DNA from: Ridgeia piscesae
Taxonomy: Eukaryota; Annelida; Polychaeta; Sabellida; Siboglinidae
Length of the DNA: 64,000 nt
Reading direction: 5' to 3'
Assembly: GCA_025642075.2 (NCBI GenBank)
Contig: JAODUO010000848.1
Span: 386,017 to 450,016, forward strand
Shown here: piece by piece, positions 21,560-34,270 of the stretch
Position numbering within the stretch: the first letter of the stretch is position 1
Layout of the letters: each line of letters begins with the position of its first letter
Position numbers and translations under genes: made by a program
The notes under the pieces: generated by a model
Seen by the model: the letters and a program-made list of their open reading frames with translations, nothing else
What the model was told of the DNA's origin: nothing
Databases searched by the model: none

Positions 21560-23850
21560 ATATTGGGTCTATTTTAAAAATGTATATGTAAAATTAAAGT
21601 AATTGACACCTTCCCCTGAGAAACCATGAGAAAATAGCCAAACGTAATAGTCAATGACCCCCCAGTCGAATACGGTTGGGAGTCGAACACTTAAGGATAT
21701 CGTTTGTAATTACCGCCATACGTAACATAGAAATCGCTAAACAGGTACATTTGGCATCTACACAAACAATTTGATTGACAAAGATGTAAAATGAGGTTTG
21801 TGAACAAACATTTTCAAAAAAAATACTTATATTACACGAAATACTCACTGGCCCCCGTTGCGTAATGGTTGCTATGGGGAGTGTAGCGTGTTGAAAAAAA
21901 CTTCTACAAATAACTCAGAAGGGCTGAATATACATAGATAGGTACATTTGAATCCGCTAGGTGGCGTATTGAAATCTCGCAGTCATGTTTCCGTTCCAAA
22001 AGTAGTGACAAAGACGTCTTCCGGCGTCAGCCGGCGTCAGAAATCACATGATCGCGCTATTTGCTTTGCCGCTGCATATTGATTAGGAAAATGCTTCCTG
22101 ATGGTGGAATCGACTAATTGATAACCTTTTTACCTCTGTGGCCATTTGTTTTAGTTACGTCGACTTTGATCGCTTTTGTGTGCAGATACGTGAAGTTAGA
22201 TGTTTTCTTTACTTGTGAAATAAACACATAGCACTTAATAGCTAGTCTACGAAAGGTAGTAGCTAGTCTAGTACGATATATTAGCTTTAAAATGATATAT
22301 GTAGCATTATTGTGCGTGCTTGGTCAGCGACACAGTACGATGGGAAACTTTGCCACCCTTTGGCGCTCTGTGCGTATGTTACTAACAGCCTACGCCGCAT
22401 CTTGCCTGTCGCTCGCGGGCAGCACAGCCATCAGTGACGGCGTCAGTAGGCGCTTTCCCGCATTAATTAAATCCACTTCCATCACAATCATCGAGTATTG
22501 TTGCTGTTATTGTTCACTTGTATTACAATATATGTATACAAATAATTACTGTTTAGCTGTTTTAGGTTTATATTAGTCTATGTTTAGAATGTCATTATAG
22601 AATATTTGAAGGAATTTTTTTACAAACTTCGCGTTTGCTGTTTGCATTGTAACTCTTATTGACATTGGGCGTTGCCATTGATAATCACGTTTCATGGTGT
22701 CATTGTTAAAATCGGAAAGCATCTGAAAGTTAAACAGGAGTTAATTTGACCGTGTATTTATTTATTTATAAGTATATCTTGATTGCTTAACCAACACTAT
22801 TGTTTATTATAACAATTTAATTATGTTTTGCTTTGTGTGAAGTGTGTATTTTCATTTCACGTCTAACATGTGAAACAGTGTTGGAAGATCCAAAGGGTAG
22901 TCCAAGCTAAGTTGTAGTATAAATAAGTTGTTTTGTTTAAATAAAATATATTTTGTAATTTGTAGTTTGTAAGTTGTTGTTTACACTTAGTTTTTTTCAT
23001 AATTAAGTATGTTTTTCATTCCAAGAAAATAATTATAAATAAAACATCTGCAATTGTTGAAGTAACAAATTACAATTCTTGTTAACAAAGTTATGCATGG
23101 TTGATATGTCATTTCTCTAGACATTGTTATAAGGTGATGGAAGTTAGTTTGTGGAATTATTGCTTGAATATAACTGTAATTGAAAGTGTTTACCATTTGT
23201 TGCAAAAGTGTTGTTATTGAATATCCATTGCATTAACTGTTCACTATTTCTGTGTTTCAGGTGTACTATGAAGATTATGATTGATGCTCTTGCAACTTCA
23301 CTCAAAGATACACTGATCAACGTTGTGAACATGACAGCTTATCACAAGTTCTGAATTAGCATTCACTGTTGCTACCAAAACATCAAATGATTATTGTGTG
23401 AAACCTGAGTGGATCCTCTCTCTGCCGTCTCTGTTCTGCTGTGACTCTTCATGAATGCTGCCTGGTTACTATTACTCATCGGGGGTTTAACTGAAAACTA
23501 CATACATAACTAATACAACTGTGCCTGCTTACTTCATCAACATTCTGACCTTGCCTCGGAGTTGCAGATGTTTCAGCACCTGTAGGACTATAAACTTTGC
23601 TGCACTGCCTTGGCTATACGTAATGCTACCAAAACGTTGCTATGTACCATCAAGCTATGGTAAAACAGAATTTAGCATGTTACCGACCATGAAAGACTTG
23701 GACATTCATCACCACATAGTGAATATTTTCAGGTGTTCTTTTACCTGTAATAGTCTTTGTTGGCTACACGTAATATACATGCTCAACATTATATAGGTTG
23801 GTATACCTATACAACTACAAACATCGTTGAACTAACTCGGATTTACAACT
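21560..23850. other. Tetraspanin intron 1, 3' part; nothing recognised
   Basis: Short frames (22292-22576 and 23521-23796) have no domain that I know and no clear splice context. A CCGGCGTCAG duplication occurs at 22021-22040. I see no mobile-element signature. Confidence 0.4.
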
Positions 23851-23869
23851 ATTGTTGAACCTGCATAAC

Positions 23870-25485
23870 ACGCATTGCTGTGCTGCTGGATTTAGACAAT
23901 GTAACACCCTTTGCTGTGCTGCTGGATTTACACAATGTAACACCCTTTGCTGTGCTGCTGGATTTAGACAATGTAACACCCTTTGCTGTGCTACTGGATT
24001 TACACAATGTAACACCCTTTGCTGTGCTGCTGGATTTACACAATGTAACACCCTTTGCTGTGCTGCTGGATTTACACAATGTAACACCCTTTGCTGTGCT
24101 GCTGGATGTACACAATGTAACACCCTTTGCTGTGCTGCTGGATTTACACAATGTAACACCCTTTGCTGTGCTGCTGGATTTACACAATGTAACACCCATT
24201 GCTGTGCTGCTGGATTTACACAATGTAACACCCTTTGCTGTGCTGCTGGATTTACACAATGTAACACCCTTTGCTGTGCTGCTGGATTTACACAATGTAA
24301 CACCCTTTGCTGTGCTGCTGGATTTACACAATGTAACACCCTTTGCTGTGCTACTGGATTTACACAATGTAACACCCTTTGCTGTGCTGCTGGATTTACA
24401 CAATGTAACACCCATTGCTGTGCTGCTGGATTTACACAATGTAACACCCTTTGCTGTGCTGCTGGATTTACACAATGTAACACCCTTTGCTGTGCTGCTG
24501 GATTTACACAATGTAACATCCTTTGCTGTGCTACTGGATTTACACAATGTAACACCCTTTGCTGTGCTGCTGGATTTACACAATGTAACACCCTTTGCTG
24601 TGCTGCTGGATGTACACAATGTAACACCCTTTGCTGTGCTGCTGGATTTACACAATGTAACACCCTTTGCTGTGCTGCTGGATTTACACAATGTAACACC
24701 CTTTGCTGTGCTGCTGGATTTACACAATGTAACACCCTTTGCTGTGCTGCTGGATTTACACAATGTAACACCCTTTGCTGTGCTGCTGGATTTACACAAT
24801 GTAACACCCTTTGCTGTGCTGCTGGATTTACACAATGTAACACCCTTTGCTGTGCTGCTGGATTTACACAATGTAACACCCATTGCTGTGCTGCTGGATT
24901 TACACAATGTAACACCCATTGCTGTGCTGCTGGATTTACACAATGTAACACCCTTTGCTGTGCTGCTGGATTTACACAATGTTACACCCTTTGCTGTGCT
25001 GCTGGATTTACACAATGTAACACCCTTTGCTCTGCTGCTGGATTTACACAATGTAACACCCATTGCTGTGCTGCTGGATTTACACAATGTAACACCCTTT
25101 GTTGTGCTGCTGGATTTACACAATGTTACACCCTTTGCTGTGCTGCTGGATTTACACAATGTAACAACCTTTGTTGTGCTGCTGGATTTAGACAATGTAA
25201 CACCCTTTGCTGTGCTGCTGGATTTACACAATGTAACACCCTTTGCTGTGCTACTGGATTTACACAATGTAACACCCATTGCTGTGCTGCTGGATTTACA
25301 CAATGTAACAACCTTTGTTGTGCTGCTGGATTTAGACAATGTAACACCCTTTGCTGTGCTGCTGGATTTACACAATGTAACACCCTTTGCTGTGCTACTG
25401 GATTTACACAATGTAACACCCTTTGCTGTGCTGCTGGATTTACACAATGTAACACCCATTGCTGTGCTGCTGGATTTACACAACG
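23870..25485. repeat. 36-bp minisatellite, about 45 units
   Basis: The unit is TTTGCTGTGCTGCTGGATTT followed by ACACAATGTAACACCC, with few variants (CTACTGG, GATTTAGAC, GATGTAC, CCCATTGC, AACCTTTGTTG). Because 36 is divisible by three, at least two plus and two minus frames stay open for 380-550 codons, giving Cys-rich or hydrophobic 12-residue repeats. Near the right end a four-unit (144-bp) higher-order block is duplicated (about 25160 and 25304). It sits in tetraspanin intron 1. I treat none of the frames as a gene. Confidence 0.97.
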
Positions 25486-25899
25486 AATGATTATATATGT
25501 TGTGTTATATATGTAATATCGCTGTGCAGAAATTTTCAAACAATGATATTAATTCCTTGGACATACAATACATGGAGTGAATATGAACATTTATACTGTG
25601 TATGTGCAAGGACGTACCTCGTATATGCATCCAGTATTTTATGAAATGATTATTATTCATGCTGGAATATGTTAAATAATAAATGTTCTTATCATTGACA
25701 CAATTATAATATTTTATCCATTGCCTAATTTATTTAACTGCTACGTTGTATTAATTACAGATCCATCCACCCCTATGAGTATGTAATCTAATTGAATGTT
25801 TTTCCCTAGAAGTAATTTTTAATAGTGTCATTGTTTAATAAAATACAGCTGAGTTCTGTTAATCACTGCATGGGCCATATGATAAAAAATAGGTCACTT

Positions 25900-27000
25900 A
25901 TTAAAATCGGGCATAAAAGGTCATAACCAAATTGTTTAATTCTTAAAAAGGTATATCCACATCCTAATTAATTATGGCTCAATTGTGTGACTTAATCATT
26001 GTATTTATGGCAGATATTAAATGTAGGTAAACAAATTAGGTCATCACTAAAACTAGATTTTATTAGATGACAATCAGGATATTTTAGTCATATTGATTTA
26101 CTTTGATCAACACATGTATCGTTTAATTGCCTTTTTACTAATTATGTACACCCATTTTACGTAATTAATCCTGGTAAATAGGTCAAATGTTAAATATAGG
26201 TCAAACAATTATGTCATCAAAAATGTCATAGTTCACAAGGTGACAATCAGAATAATCAGTCATAATAATAATTATGCCATAATTTGCATGGCATAATTAG
26301 TTGACTATAATTAACATTTGACCTAATTACTAGGATTAATTACATAAAACAGGTGAAATTAATTAGTAAAAGGTCAATTAAACTATACATGGGGTTGACT
26401 ACCTTAATTTATAATTATATATTATGAATGAATATACTGATTCTCATCTTGTAAAATATTAAGTTTGTTGATGATCTAATTAGTTGACCTATATTTAGCA
26501 TTTGACCTATTTATTAAGATTAATTACATAAAGCGGGTAAAAATTATTATAAATATTTTAATTAATTAATTAATTAATTTTAATTAATTGACCTTTCTAC
26601 TAAATATTTTCACCAATTTTATGTAATTAATCCTAATAAATAGGTCAAATGCTAAATGCAGATAAACTAATTATGTCATCAACTTCATATTTTACAAGAT
26701 GAGAATCAGTATATTCATTCATAATATATAATTATAAATTAAAGTAGTCAACCCCATGTATAATTGACCTTTTTACTAACTATTCCTCCGTTTTATGTAA
26801 TTAATCCTAGTAATTAGGTAGGTCAAATGTTAATCATAGGTCAACTAATTAATTATGCCATCAAAATTACTGATTTAATAATGTGGCATAAAAGTCCTTT
26901 TTTATTAATTATACTCAATTTATCTTGTTATTCTAAAATAGGTTAAATATGCAGTGAAGATCAACTAAATAGGTCAAGGTCAAATGATATTCACATGTTT
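25900..27000. repeat. AT-rich foldback with large inverted arms
   Basis: Arms at about 26290-26545 and 26600-26859 are reverse complements over most of their length, including TTTGACCTAATTACTAGGAT against ATCCTAGTAATTAGG, with a spacer of about 55 bases of TTAATTAA repeats. Flanking sequence at 26040-26280 carries further diverged copies of the GACAATCAGA and TAGGTCAAAT blocks. No coding sequence lies within. It is in tetraspanin intron 1. Confidence 0.75.
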
Positions 27001-27580
27001 TTCAAGATCGCATAACGTTTTATTTCACCCCAATATCTTCAGTAGAAGCAATTATATTACCATTTTCCTATATACTCAAACACAGTGCTCCAGCTTCCTC
27101 GACGAAATGGACAGAATTCAATAAAAAATCAAAAGGTGTTGTAAACTTCATAAACTCTATCTCGTTGTTTAATTTGAATGAAATTGGACATATTTGAATT
27201 GGACGTGTTTTTTTCTGATGTCCCTAACATCGCTAATATTGGTTGGATTCTCAATATACCGAAGGCATCCTTGTCCACTAGCCATCTGGAGTTTACTCTC
27301 GTATGGCAATGTGGTTAAACTTGGCTAAATCTTGTAATTATTACCACCACTGCGTTACCATTATATAACTAGATACATTATTATTTATTTTTTACTATTT
27401 GTGTATAACTAATTATGTTTATATTGGTTGTTTGCGTATTCGTTTAAGCATTTAGGATGTGTGCAATATTTATATATCTAATGATTTGTTTTGTTATTAT
27501 AGTTGTGACCATAATAATTATGTTTGGGTATACATACTAGTGTTAGCTTCTTGTGTATTCCCTTCAAACAACATTATATT
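27001..27580. other. Tetraspanin intron 1; nothing recognised
   Basis: AT-rich sequence up to the 3' end of the LINE. Confidence 0.4.
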
Positions 27581-27891
27581 TAAGAGATAAGAGATAACAT
27601 AGCTTTATTGTCATGTGTTCACATTGTAGTTACATTAAACATTGGAATGTATAATGACATTGGTTGTCGTACTAGTATATTCACCAGACAATACATTCAC
27701 ATGCACCAAACGATGATGATAAAATATACTACTACATTAAATAAAATAAATAAATAAATAAATAAATAAATAAGAACAATCACATAAAAAGGTCCGAATA
27801 TTTTTTTTCTTTATAACATCGGTAAATAATTGATACGATCTAGTAGAAATAGATTAGCTTAAAATGTAAAAATATGAAATAAAATAATATA

Positions 27892-27943
<52 letters not shown>

Positions 27944-28019
27944 AATTATGATAAAATATATACACTAAAACTAATCGGAAAGTGGAATGTGTGTTTTCTG
28001 CAGGTGGGGGAAAAATCAG

Positions 28020-29490
28020 TTCTATTTTGACAGGGCTTGAACGGCTAAGGGGAAAAAGTTAGTACTAAAGCGGTTGGTCCTGGTTTTGATGGATCTGTAT
28101 CGGCGACTAGATGGAAGAGGTTCAAATAGGTCATGGGCAGGATAGTTTGAATCTTGAGAGATGAGAATGGCTCTTCCTAACAGGCGCTGCTGATACAATA
28201 TTTCAAGACTGGGAAGGTCTCTGCCGATGATTCGGGAAGCAGTTTTTACAACTCTATTTAATCTGAGCGTTTCCTCTCTATTTGTAATCGACCCAAACCA
28301 TACTGTGATAACATATATCAGAACAATCTCGATTACAGCTCTTTAAAAATTGAACATGACCTGTGTGGTCAAACCAAATGATCTTAACCTTCTTTAAAAG
28401 TACAGTCGCTGCAGGGCCTTTTTGACAATATTAACAACATTTAGCTCCCATGTAAGATTACTGGAGATTGTAGAACCGAGAAATTTGAAATGTTGGACGA
28501 TTTCAACTGTCCTGCCATCGATCACAAGAGGCGAGGGAGGAGAAGATTCCTTTCTCCTAAAATCCACAATCATTTCTTTTGTTTTATTTACATTAAGTTC
28601 CAGATTGTTATCGTTGCACCAACCGATAAGTTTGTTTACTTGATCCCGATATTCAGATTCATCAGAATTTGTTATTAGCGCAATCATTGTAGTGTCATCG
28701 GCAAAATTTCAGTATTTTAATACGTACGTGACAAGATAAACAATCATGTGTAAAAAGAGAATATAACATTGGTGACAGAACACAGTCCTGAGGCGTGCCA
28801 GTAGATAACGTAACTGATGGTGATAAATTGTCGCCTATTTTTACAACCTGCGGCCTATTTAAAAGAAAACCAAGGATCCACAGACACATGGATTGAGGAA
28901 CACCGAGACTCTGTATCTTATCAAAACGTTTTGATGGGATAATTGTGTTAAAAGCAGAGCTAAAATCAACAAAAAGGATCCTAGCGTAAGTATTTGGGCT
29001 GTCAAGATGTTGAAGAACGTAAAACAATCCTAGAGCGACAGCGTCGTCAACAGATCTATTGTTGCGATATGCAAATTAAAATTGGTCAAGCAATGGATCG
29101 GTAAATGATTTCAGAAACTGCAGGACCAGGCGCTCGAGTGTCTCCATGACTACAGAAGTCAAGACAACAGGCCTGTAATCATTTAAACAAGAGGCTGTAG
29201 ATTCCTTTGGAACAGGAGATAGTTGACTTTTTGAAGCAATGATGAATTTAATATTGGGAAAGAGACACATTGAATATGTCTGTGAATACACCCGATAGCT
29301 GGTCGGCACACAGTTTAAGTAAACATGGAGAGATGTTATCCGGACCGGCAGCCTTTCTGCTATTTAGACGTTGAAACATGCGTCTAACAACATATTCGTC
29401 AACTGTGAAAGGAGGTAGGGCTGAGGAGGGAGTTTTAGAGGAAGGAGAAGTAGTGTTCAGTTTATCAAACCGGCTATAAAAGTCATTCAA
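28020..29490 (-). pseudogene. LINE ORF2 reverse transcriptase
   Basis: Successive minus-strand frames give RKAAGPDNISPCLLK, SCLNDYRPVVLTSVVMETLE, ILFVDFSSAFNTIIPS (first catalytic Asp), GTPQDCVLSPMLYSL (usual Gly changed to Asp), a FADDTTMI active site decoded at about 28690-28715 across a frame change, LELNVNKTKEMIVDF, FLGSTISSNLTW, and a tail with LPSSRRYRSIKTRTNRF near 28090. The motif set is complete but spread over at least four frames, so it is dead. Confidence 0.85.
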
Positions 29491-29599
29491 GTAGATTAGT
29501 GTCGGTAGCCGTAGTGTTCTTGGGAGACGGCTTGTGGTTAGTTATGGCCTTCAGACCCAGCCAAATGTTCTTAGAGTTGTTGGTGGTGAGATTCTCCTC

Positions 29600-30916
29600 A
29601 AGCTTCTCACGGTATTTGGCCTAGCCGGTCTTGACGGCCTTTTCCGCATATCTCGCTTTCTTGTATTTGTCTTTGTCATTGTCTTTGTACGCATCTTGAT
29701 TCGTCTTTGTTTGTTTGTCGTTGGGGCAGCTTGTTATTGTTTTCGTTGGAATACAGAGGCCCTCGCAGAAGGTGATGTAATCGCTGACTGTCTCTGTGTA
29801 TTCGTGAATGTCAGTTGCGGTCTCATTGAACACTCCCCAATCAGTGCATTCAAAACAGCCGCGAATTGTCTCCATTGCATTCACTGACCACTGTTTCACA
29901 GTTTTCACGGTTGGCTTAACACATTTCAATTGCTGTTTGTAAGTCGACTCTAGGTAAACCATGGCGTGGTCCGAGCGACCGAGTCGTGCGCGAGGGATGG
30001 AACGGTAAGCGCCCTTGATGGTTGTATAACAATGGTCAAGCGTTCTACCATCCCTAGTTGCACATGTCACCTGCTGTATGAATTTCAGCATCTCTTTCTT
30101 TGGATTGGCTTTATTTCAGTCACCCGTCACAATAACAAACGAGTCTGGTTGAGAATGTTCAGCCTGCGTGACGATGTCAGACAGTTGAATCACGGTAGCA
30201 TCTGTGTTAGCTTGGGGGTATATACACGGCAGTCAGAATTATGCTGGAAAACTCCCTGGGCAAGTAGAAAGGCCGACAGATAATTGTGAGAGTTTATATG
30301 TCAACAGAGCACGTTTTTGACAAAATCTTGACATCGGTAGCCCAGCGATCATTTACTAGGATGCAAACACCCCCTCCGCGAGCCTTCCCAGTCTCGTCGC
30401 GAGACCGGTCACTTCTGTAGGTGGTTAGTCCGGGGGGCTGCACGGTTGAATCAGGTATGGTGGCGTCCAGCCATGTCTCTGTGAAGCAAAATATAGAGCA
30501 ATCTTTGTAATCTCTTTTAGTTTGTAGATTGCACAGAAACTCACTGGTCTTCTTGCGGAAAGAGCGAACATTCGACAGGGACATAGACGGTAGTGGGGGT
30601 CGTAAATTTCGACGGCGTAGCCTCAACAGGGCTCCGCCTCGTCTACCCCATTTACGCACGCGCTGACCACGGGCGTTGGCCGGCTGGTCTGTGACCTAGT
30701 TTTGACCGTGTAAAACAATATCATTAAAACAAAGTTTGGTTGCATGTCACACTCACTCATGGTATCCCTGATGTGCACCAGAACGTCCCGATCGTATTGT
30801 TGCACGCACAGTGTCCTTCCGACCAGGAATACCGTCACAACACACACTAAAACACGACGCCCAACATCCTGTCGCCATAGATCGGCGCCATTTTGTCTGA
30901 AACGGCATGTTGACAT
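29600..30916 (-). pseudogene. LINE ORF2 N-terminal part: apurinic-type endonuclease
   Basis: Frames from 30916 down give VQQYDRDVLVHIRDTM (typical leader of Rex1-type ORFs), then LSNVRSFRKK and FCFTETWLDATIPDS (catalytic Glu block), RGGGVCILVNDRW, and after a break DGRTLDHCYTTI and GRSDHAMVYL, the catalytic Asp-His block. This is the order of an exonuclease-endonuclease-phosphatase domain that nicks target DNA. Frame changes near 30294 and 30100 disable it. Confidence 0.8.
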
Positions 30917-30950
30917 GGTCTTAAATTGTAATGTATGTTTAATTTTATTT

Positions 30951-32857
30951 TAATAAATTCTAATGAATTGAATTGAAATAATATTTTTGTTCAATACATG
31001 TTGCAGAAGAAGCAGCTCACACAGCTGAGTTCATTGAAAGGATGGACCAATAGGGCCTGCAAGTGGGTCACGATACATAGCGTGACTGGAGCTTATTGGG
31101 GACTAAGCGAGACTAATTGGGGACTGGACACAAGAATAATATTCTAACGATGGATGACAGTTGTAGCTTCCGACTGATGAATACTTTGAAAATCAGTCCA
31201 TAAATATCTTGTGTTATACGTTTCTTATCTTAAATGTCTGATTTAATATTGAGTTTACCACACTATCATAGGCACATAGCGATTTACGTAGTGCTGATAA
31301 TCGACACGATGCTAGGCTGTATGTGTCTTTTACGGGATTTGCGTTTTACATTGCTGTACGTTGTGGTTTCGATAAGCACTTATATCTGACCATTTGTCTA
31401 AATGCCCATAATCATAACCCATGTATACGTTTGGCCCAAACAGGTCGTATTGCGCGAAAACTGGCACTCTTCATTATTAGTCAAGATCGCCAAACACAAG
31501 TACTTGCCGCTATTGCTATGGCAACCACCATAATAATCGATCAAAATTCATGATTTCCGTGATCATTGTCACCGGCAAAATGTTCCACTGCTTCTGCTTG
31601 TAATAATCCTTCGGACAATATAACTGAAATACGCTATTTCGGGACAGTTCGATTATTACGACCAAAACAAAACAAAGTCCTATATGTTAACATGGAGTAT
31701 ATAGACCTCCTGCCCCCAACTGCCCCCAGCCTCGTTTTCGCGCGCGAGACTTGCATGCCCTATTGCTCAATGCCTTTAACGGCCAGACGCCCGCCAGTCC
31801 AGCACTGATGCGATACGCTCTGACTGAAACCAGTAGCTACAATGCGTTTTTGCTAGGAATCTTAGATTGGCTATCCAAGATTAAATGCAAAGGCAATGAT
31901 GGCAGTATATTTGTTAGATGTGTTAGTTGTTGTATTATTGAACCTATTCTTGATTATTAAAAATAATTGCATATGTAATTTTTTCAATCAAATAAAGGCT
32001 AGCTTTTTCTAACATCCTGTATATGCTATGACTTACACCTGAATGTTATTCATGAGCTTTGAGTGTCATGTTAATATTTCATGTTTACTTCAGGCTATTG
32101 ACTGTACACAACATACTGTTTATGGCGATAATATTATTATACCATGACGTTTAGTTGTTGTATAATAATGATATGTGTTTTATCCATGACATATATTCTG
32201 AGTAGCAGTCGCCGTTTTTAATAGGAACGTTATAATTGGGCTCTAATCATTAATCACCGATTTGTTTGGGTTGTGTACACGCCATTGGACACACCCATTG
32301 TACACACTATTTACCGTCTTAACTTAACTGTAACGATCATTTACCTTTTTGAATTGTACACATTATTAATTTGGACGTTTTGACTTGTTATCATTCTGTG
32401 AATAAATGTTCTATACCTCTTTATAATCATGTTCTGTTTGTCTTAGTTGTACAATGCATCTATGCTTGTATGGGGACTTGCTTTTATTATCTAGGCCAAT
32501 GGCAATACCCCTTGTCATGTTTACCATTTGACTTTACTATATATGTGCAATTAAAAGGAATTGCCATTTCCCCCTGCATGTTTTCTTGCAATGTTGTCGC
32601 TTCGTAAACCGAGCAAAGCGCAGAAGGCTACAATACTATTACAGTTTCATCAGCGGTGAGTAAAATAATAATTTTACTAAATAACTGCAGCAATTAAATA
32701 TAGAGTTGAACAAATATGTGTACTCTTGTGAACTAATAATATTGTAGCAAGTGACAAATCTAAATAGTAAAATGGTAAACAGATGAACAGGTACGGGAGT
32801 TATTGAACAAGCAAGTTGAAACATTTTAACATCTTTAGACCTACGATCAACCCTTAC
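30951..32857. other. Tetraspanin intron 1, 5' part; nothing recognised
   Basis: A TTAATAAATTCTAATGAATT run at about 30950 resembles a LINE tail in plus orientation. Other frames (31323-31553, 31566-31808, 32371-32607) have no recognisable domain. Confidence 0.4.
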
Positions 32858-32923
32858 CTTTAACAATAAGGGGCCAGTGCGATCGCGTTTATACGGGATA
32901 GGCCCAGGAATGTATTGTGCCAT
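32858..32923 (-). CDS. Tetraspanin, coding exon 1 (cytoplasmic N-terminus)
   Basis: An ATG at 32921-32923 starts a 22-codon stretch beginning MAQYIPGPIPYKRDR and ending PLLLK at the donor TTAAAG|GTAAGG, phase 0, which fits exon 2. The result places a short basic cytosolic N-terminus directly before TM1, as in tetraspanins. The frame stays open upstream to an excellent acceptor TGTTTTCTTCTCCAG at 32950, with no other ATG, so translation should start here and a non-coding first exon probably lies further right. The link to exon 2 spans 11.6 kb and rests on phase and fit alone. Confidence 0.65.
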
Positions 32924-32949
32924 TAAACTCAATTCAAATAATAGGCTAG

Positions 32950-33231
32950 CTGGAGAAGAAAACACTATCTACAAGGCGAGTGGGGTGAGTTGCGGAGGGG
33001 GTATATGACCGCTGGTGCAGTCTCTGTCATTTGAACCTTTGGCTTTGCTATCGTGTCCAAACATTTGTACACTCTACACGCTAGAAAATAGATGTCACGT
33101 TATTTACGGCAAATTCACGAGGAGTTGCGTATCTTTGTGAAGCTATAGAATCCTTGCTACAACTGTGAAGTATAACCTTAGGGGCGCCGATCCAGTTTGA
33201 AAAGTGGGGGGATGGGGGACCATATATTATA
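32950..33231. other. Upstream of tetraspanin exon 1; nothing recognised
   Basis: A non-coding first exon or promoter of the tetraspanin gene may lie here or beyond, but I see no clear signal. Confidence 0.35.
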
Positions 33232-33238
33232 TATACAA

Positions 33239-33277
<39 letters not shown>

Positions 33278-33279
33278 AG

Positions 33280-33370
<91 letters not shown>
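33232..33370. repeat. (TA)n microsatellite
   Basis: Long TA tract with a few AAGT, ACAT and ATAA interruptions. It lies directly before a copy of the dispersed repeat found again at 62 kb. Confidence 0.95.
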
Positions 33371-33373
<3 letters not shown>

Positions 33374-33384
33374 TGGTACAGCCT

Positions 33385-33830
33385 AATTCAAAAATAAACA
33401 AAGATGTTATGCTATTTAAAATTAATAGTTACGTTGGCTAGATGTATTTGAATAATAGAGGCCATGGCCCGCCCCAATCACACACACACTGAAAATGTTG
33501 AGGGTATACTTTGGAATATAAATAACTGCATGCCAGTGGCGTAGCGAGAGGGGGGCCAGGGGGCTATGGCCCCCAATCCCAGAAATAAATTGGATGGTTG
33601 GGAACAGAGGACCAATAACTGGCTGCCTAATTCATAGAGCCACAAAGAACAGTGGGTTTCAGGATGACTGTGTAAGATTTGCCTTCCCAGTCCTACCCTT
33701 TCACAAACATAATTGTCATCATTCAAATAGGTTTAAATTAGGAATTCTCCACTTCTATCGCTGGCTGCAGCATAAGAGTTGTCAGAGCACTGAAACTGTC
33801 ATTATTCTCAATATGCATGATGGCTAATGG
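33385..33830 (+). repeat. Dispersed repeat family R1, left portion
   Basis: Segments such as TTATGCTATTTAAAAT, GGCCATGGCCCGCCCC and GCTGCCTAATTCATAGAG match the reverse complement of 61900-62220 in the same order. Relative to that copy it carries an extra 90 or so bases at 33531-33620 beginning CAGTGGCGTAGCGAGAGGGG. The family has no coding sequence that I recognise. Confidence 0.7.
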
Positions 33831-33949
33831 CTATTACGGATTCAAAATAATAGTTGCCCGGTTACTAGACTAGGGTCAAATGCATTTTGTTGTTATTATT
33901 TTTAGCATCACAGTCGTCAGGGGTGAGTTGACATTATTTCCTTTTCCAG

Positions 33950-34270
33950 TGTCTTTTTTCTTCCTCTCACTTTTGTCTTACTACGTTCTCTTTCAGCAGT
34001 CTCCAATTCCTTCTACCTATGTATTTTTTCCATTCTTCTCCTACTCTTTCTAGGTCACTTTTAACGCAATCCCCCATCGCAATTTCGCTCTTTCTCGCCT
34101 CCATTTCCCTTCCACTTTCTGGACACCTGCTCTCTTTGCCAGTTTGTCATCTCCCTATTTTTTCTACGACCAACCCATGTACTCTTCACCAATTTCTTCT
34201 TAGAATTTTCCTTCACTCCATCCCATACTCTCATCTCATCCATTTTCGTTTATCAGCTCTCTTAGCTCCC
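33950..34270 (-). mobile_element. C-terminal tail fragment of a LINE polymerase-type ORF
   Basis: On the minus strand one frame reads KLAKRAGVQKVEGKWRRE and RAKLRW, passing by frameshift to VKSDLERVGEEWKKYIG, then RRNWRLLKENVVRQK and a stop. The RW-x(2)-CVK-x-DLE pattern, followed by an RxxWR block, is common at the C-termini of RTE-like and related LINE ORFs. On the plus strand the same region is simply CT-rich. Confidence 0.5.

Larger units (their letters stand above)
27581..30950 (-). mobile_element. Nearly full-length Rex1/CR1-type LINE in tetraspanin intron 1
   Basis: The element reads in the same direction as the host gene. Its 3' end is at 27581, with AATAAAGCTATG followed by two TTATCTC repeats. 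Endonuclease and reverse-transcriptase blocks follow in order up to about 30916. A (TA)n tract (27886-27942) interrupts the 3' UTR. The coding part is interrupted by stops and frameshifts. The 5' boundary is not sharp. Confidence 0.85.

Noticed and set aside
23870..25485. CRISPR-like array of 36-bp repeats
   Set aside because: The units are contiguous without spacers, and the sequence is eukaryotic.
23852..25516. 554-, 544- and 536-codon open frames on both strands
   Set aside because: They are all readings of one 36-bp tandem repeat. The period is divisible by three and the unit has no stop in several frames, so openness is automatic. They lie in a tetraspanin intron.
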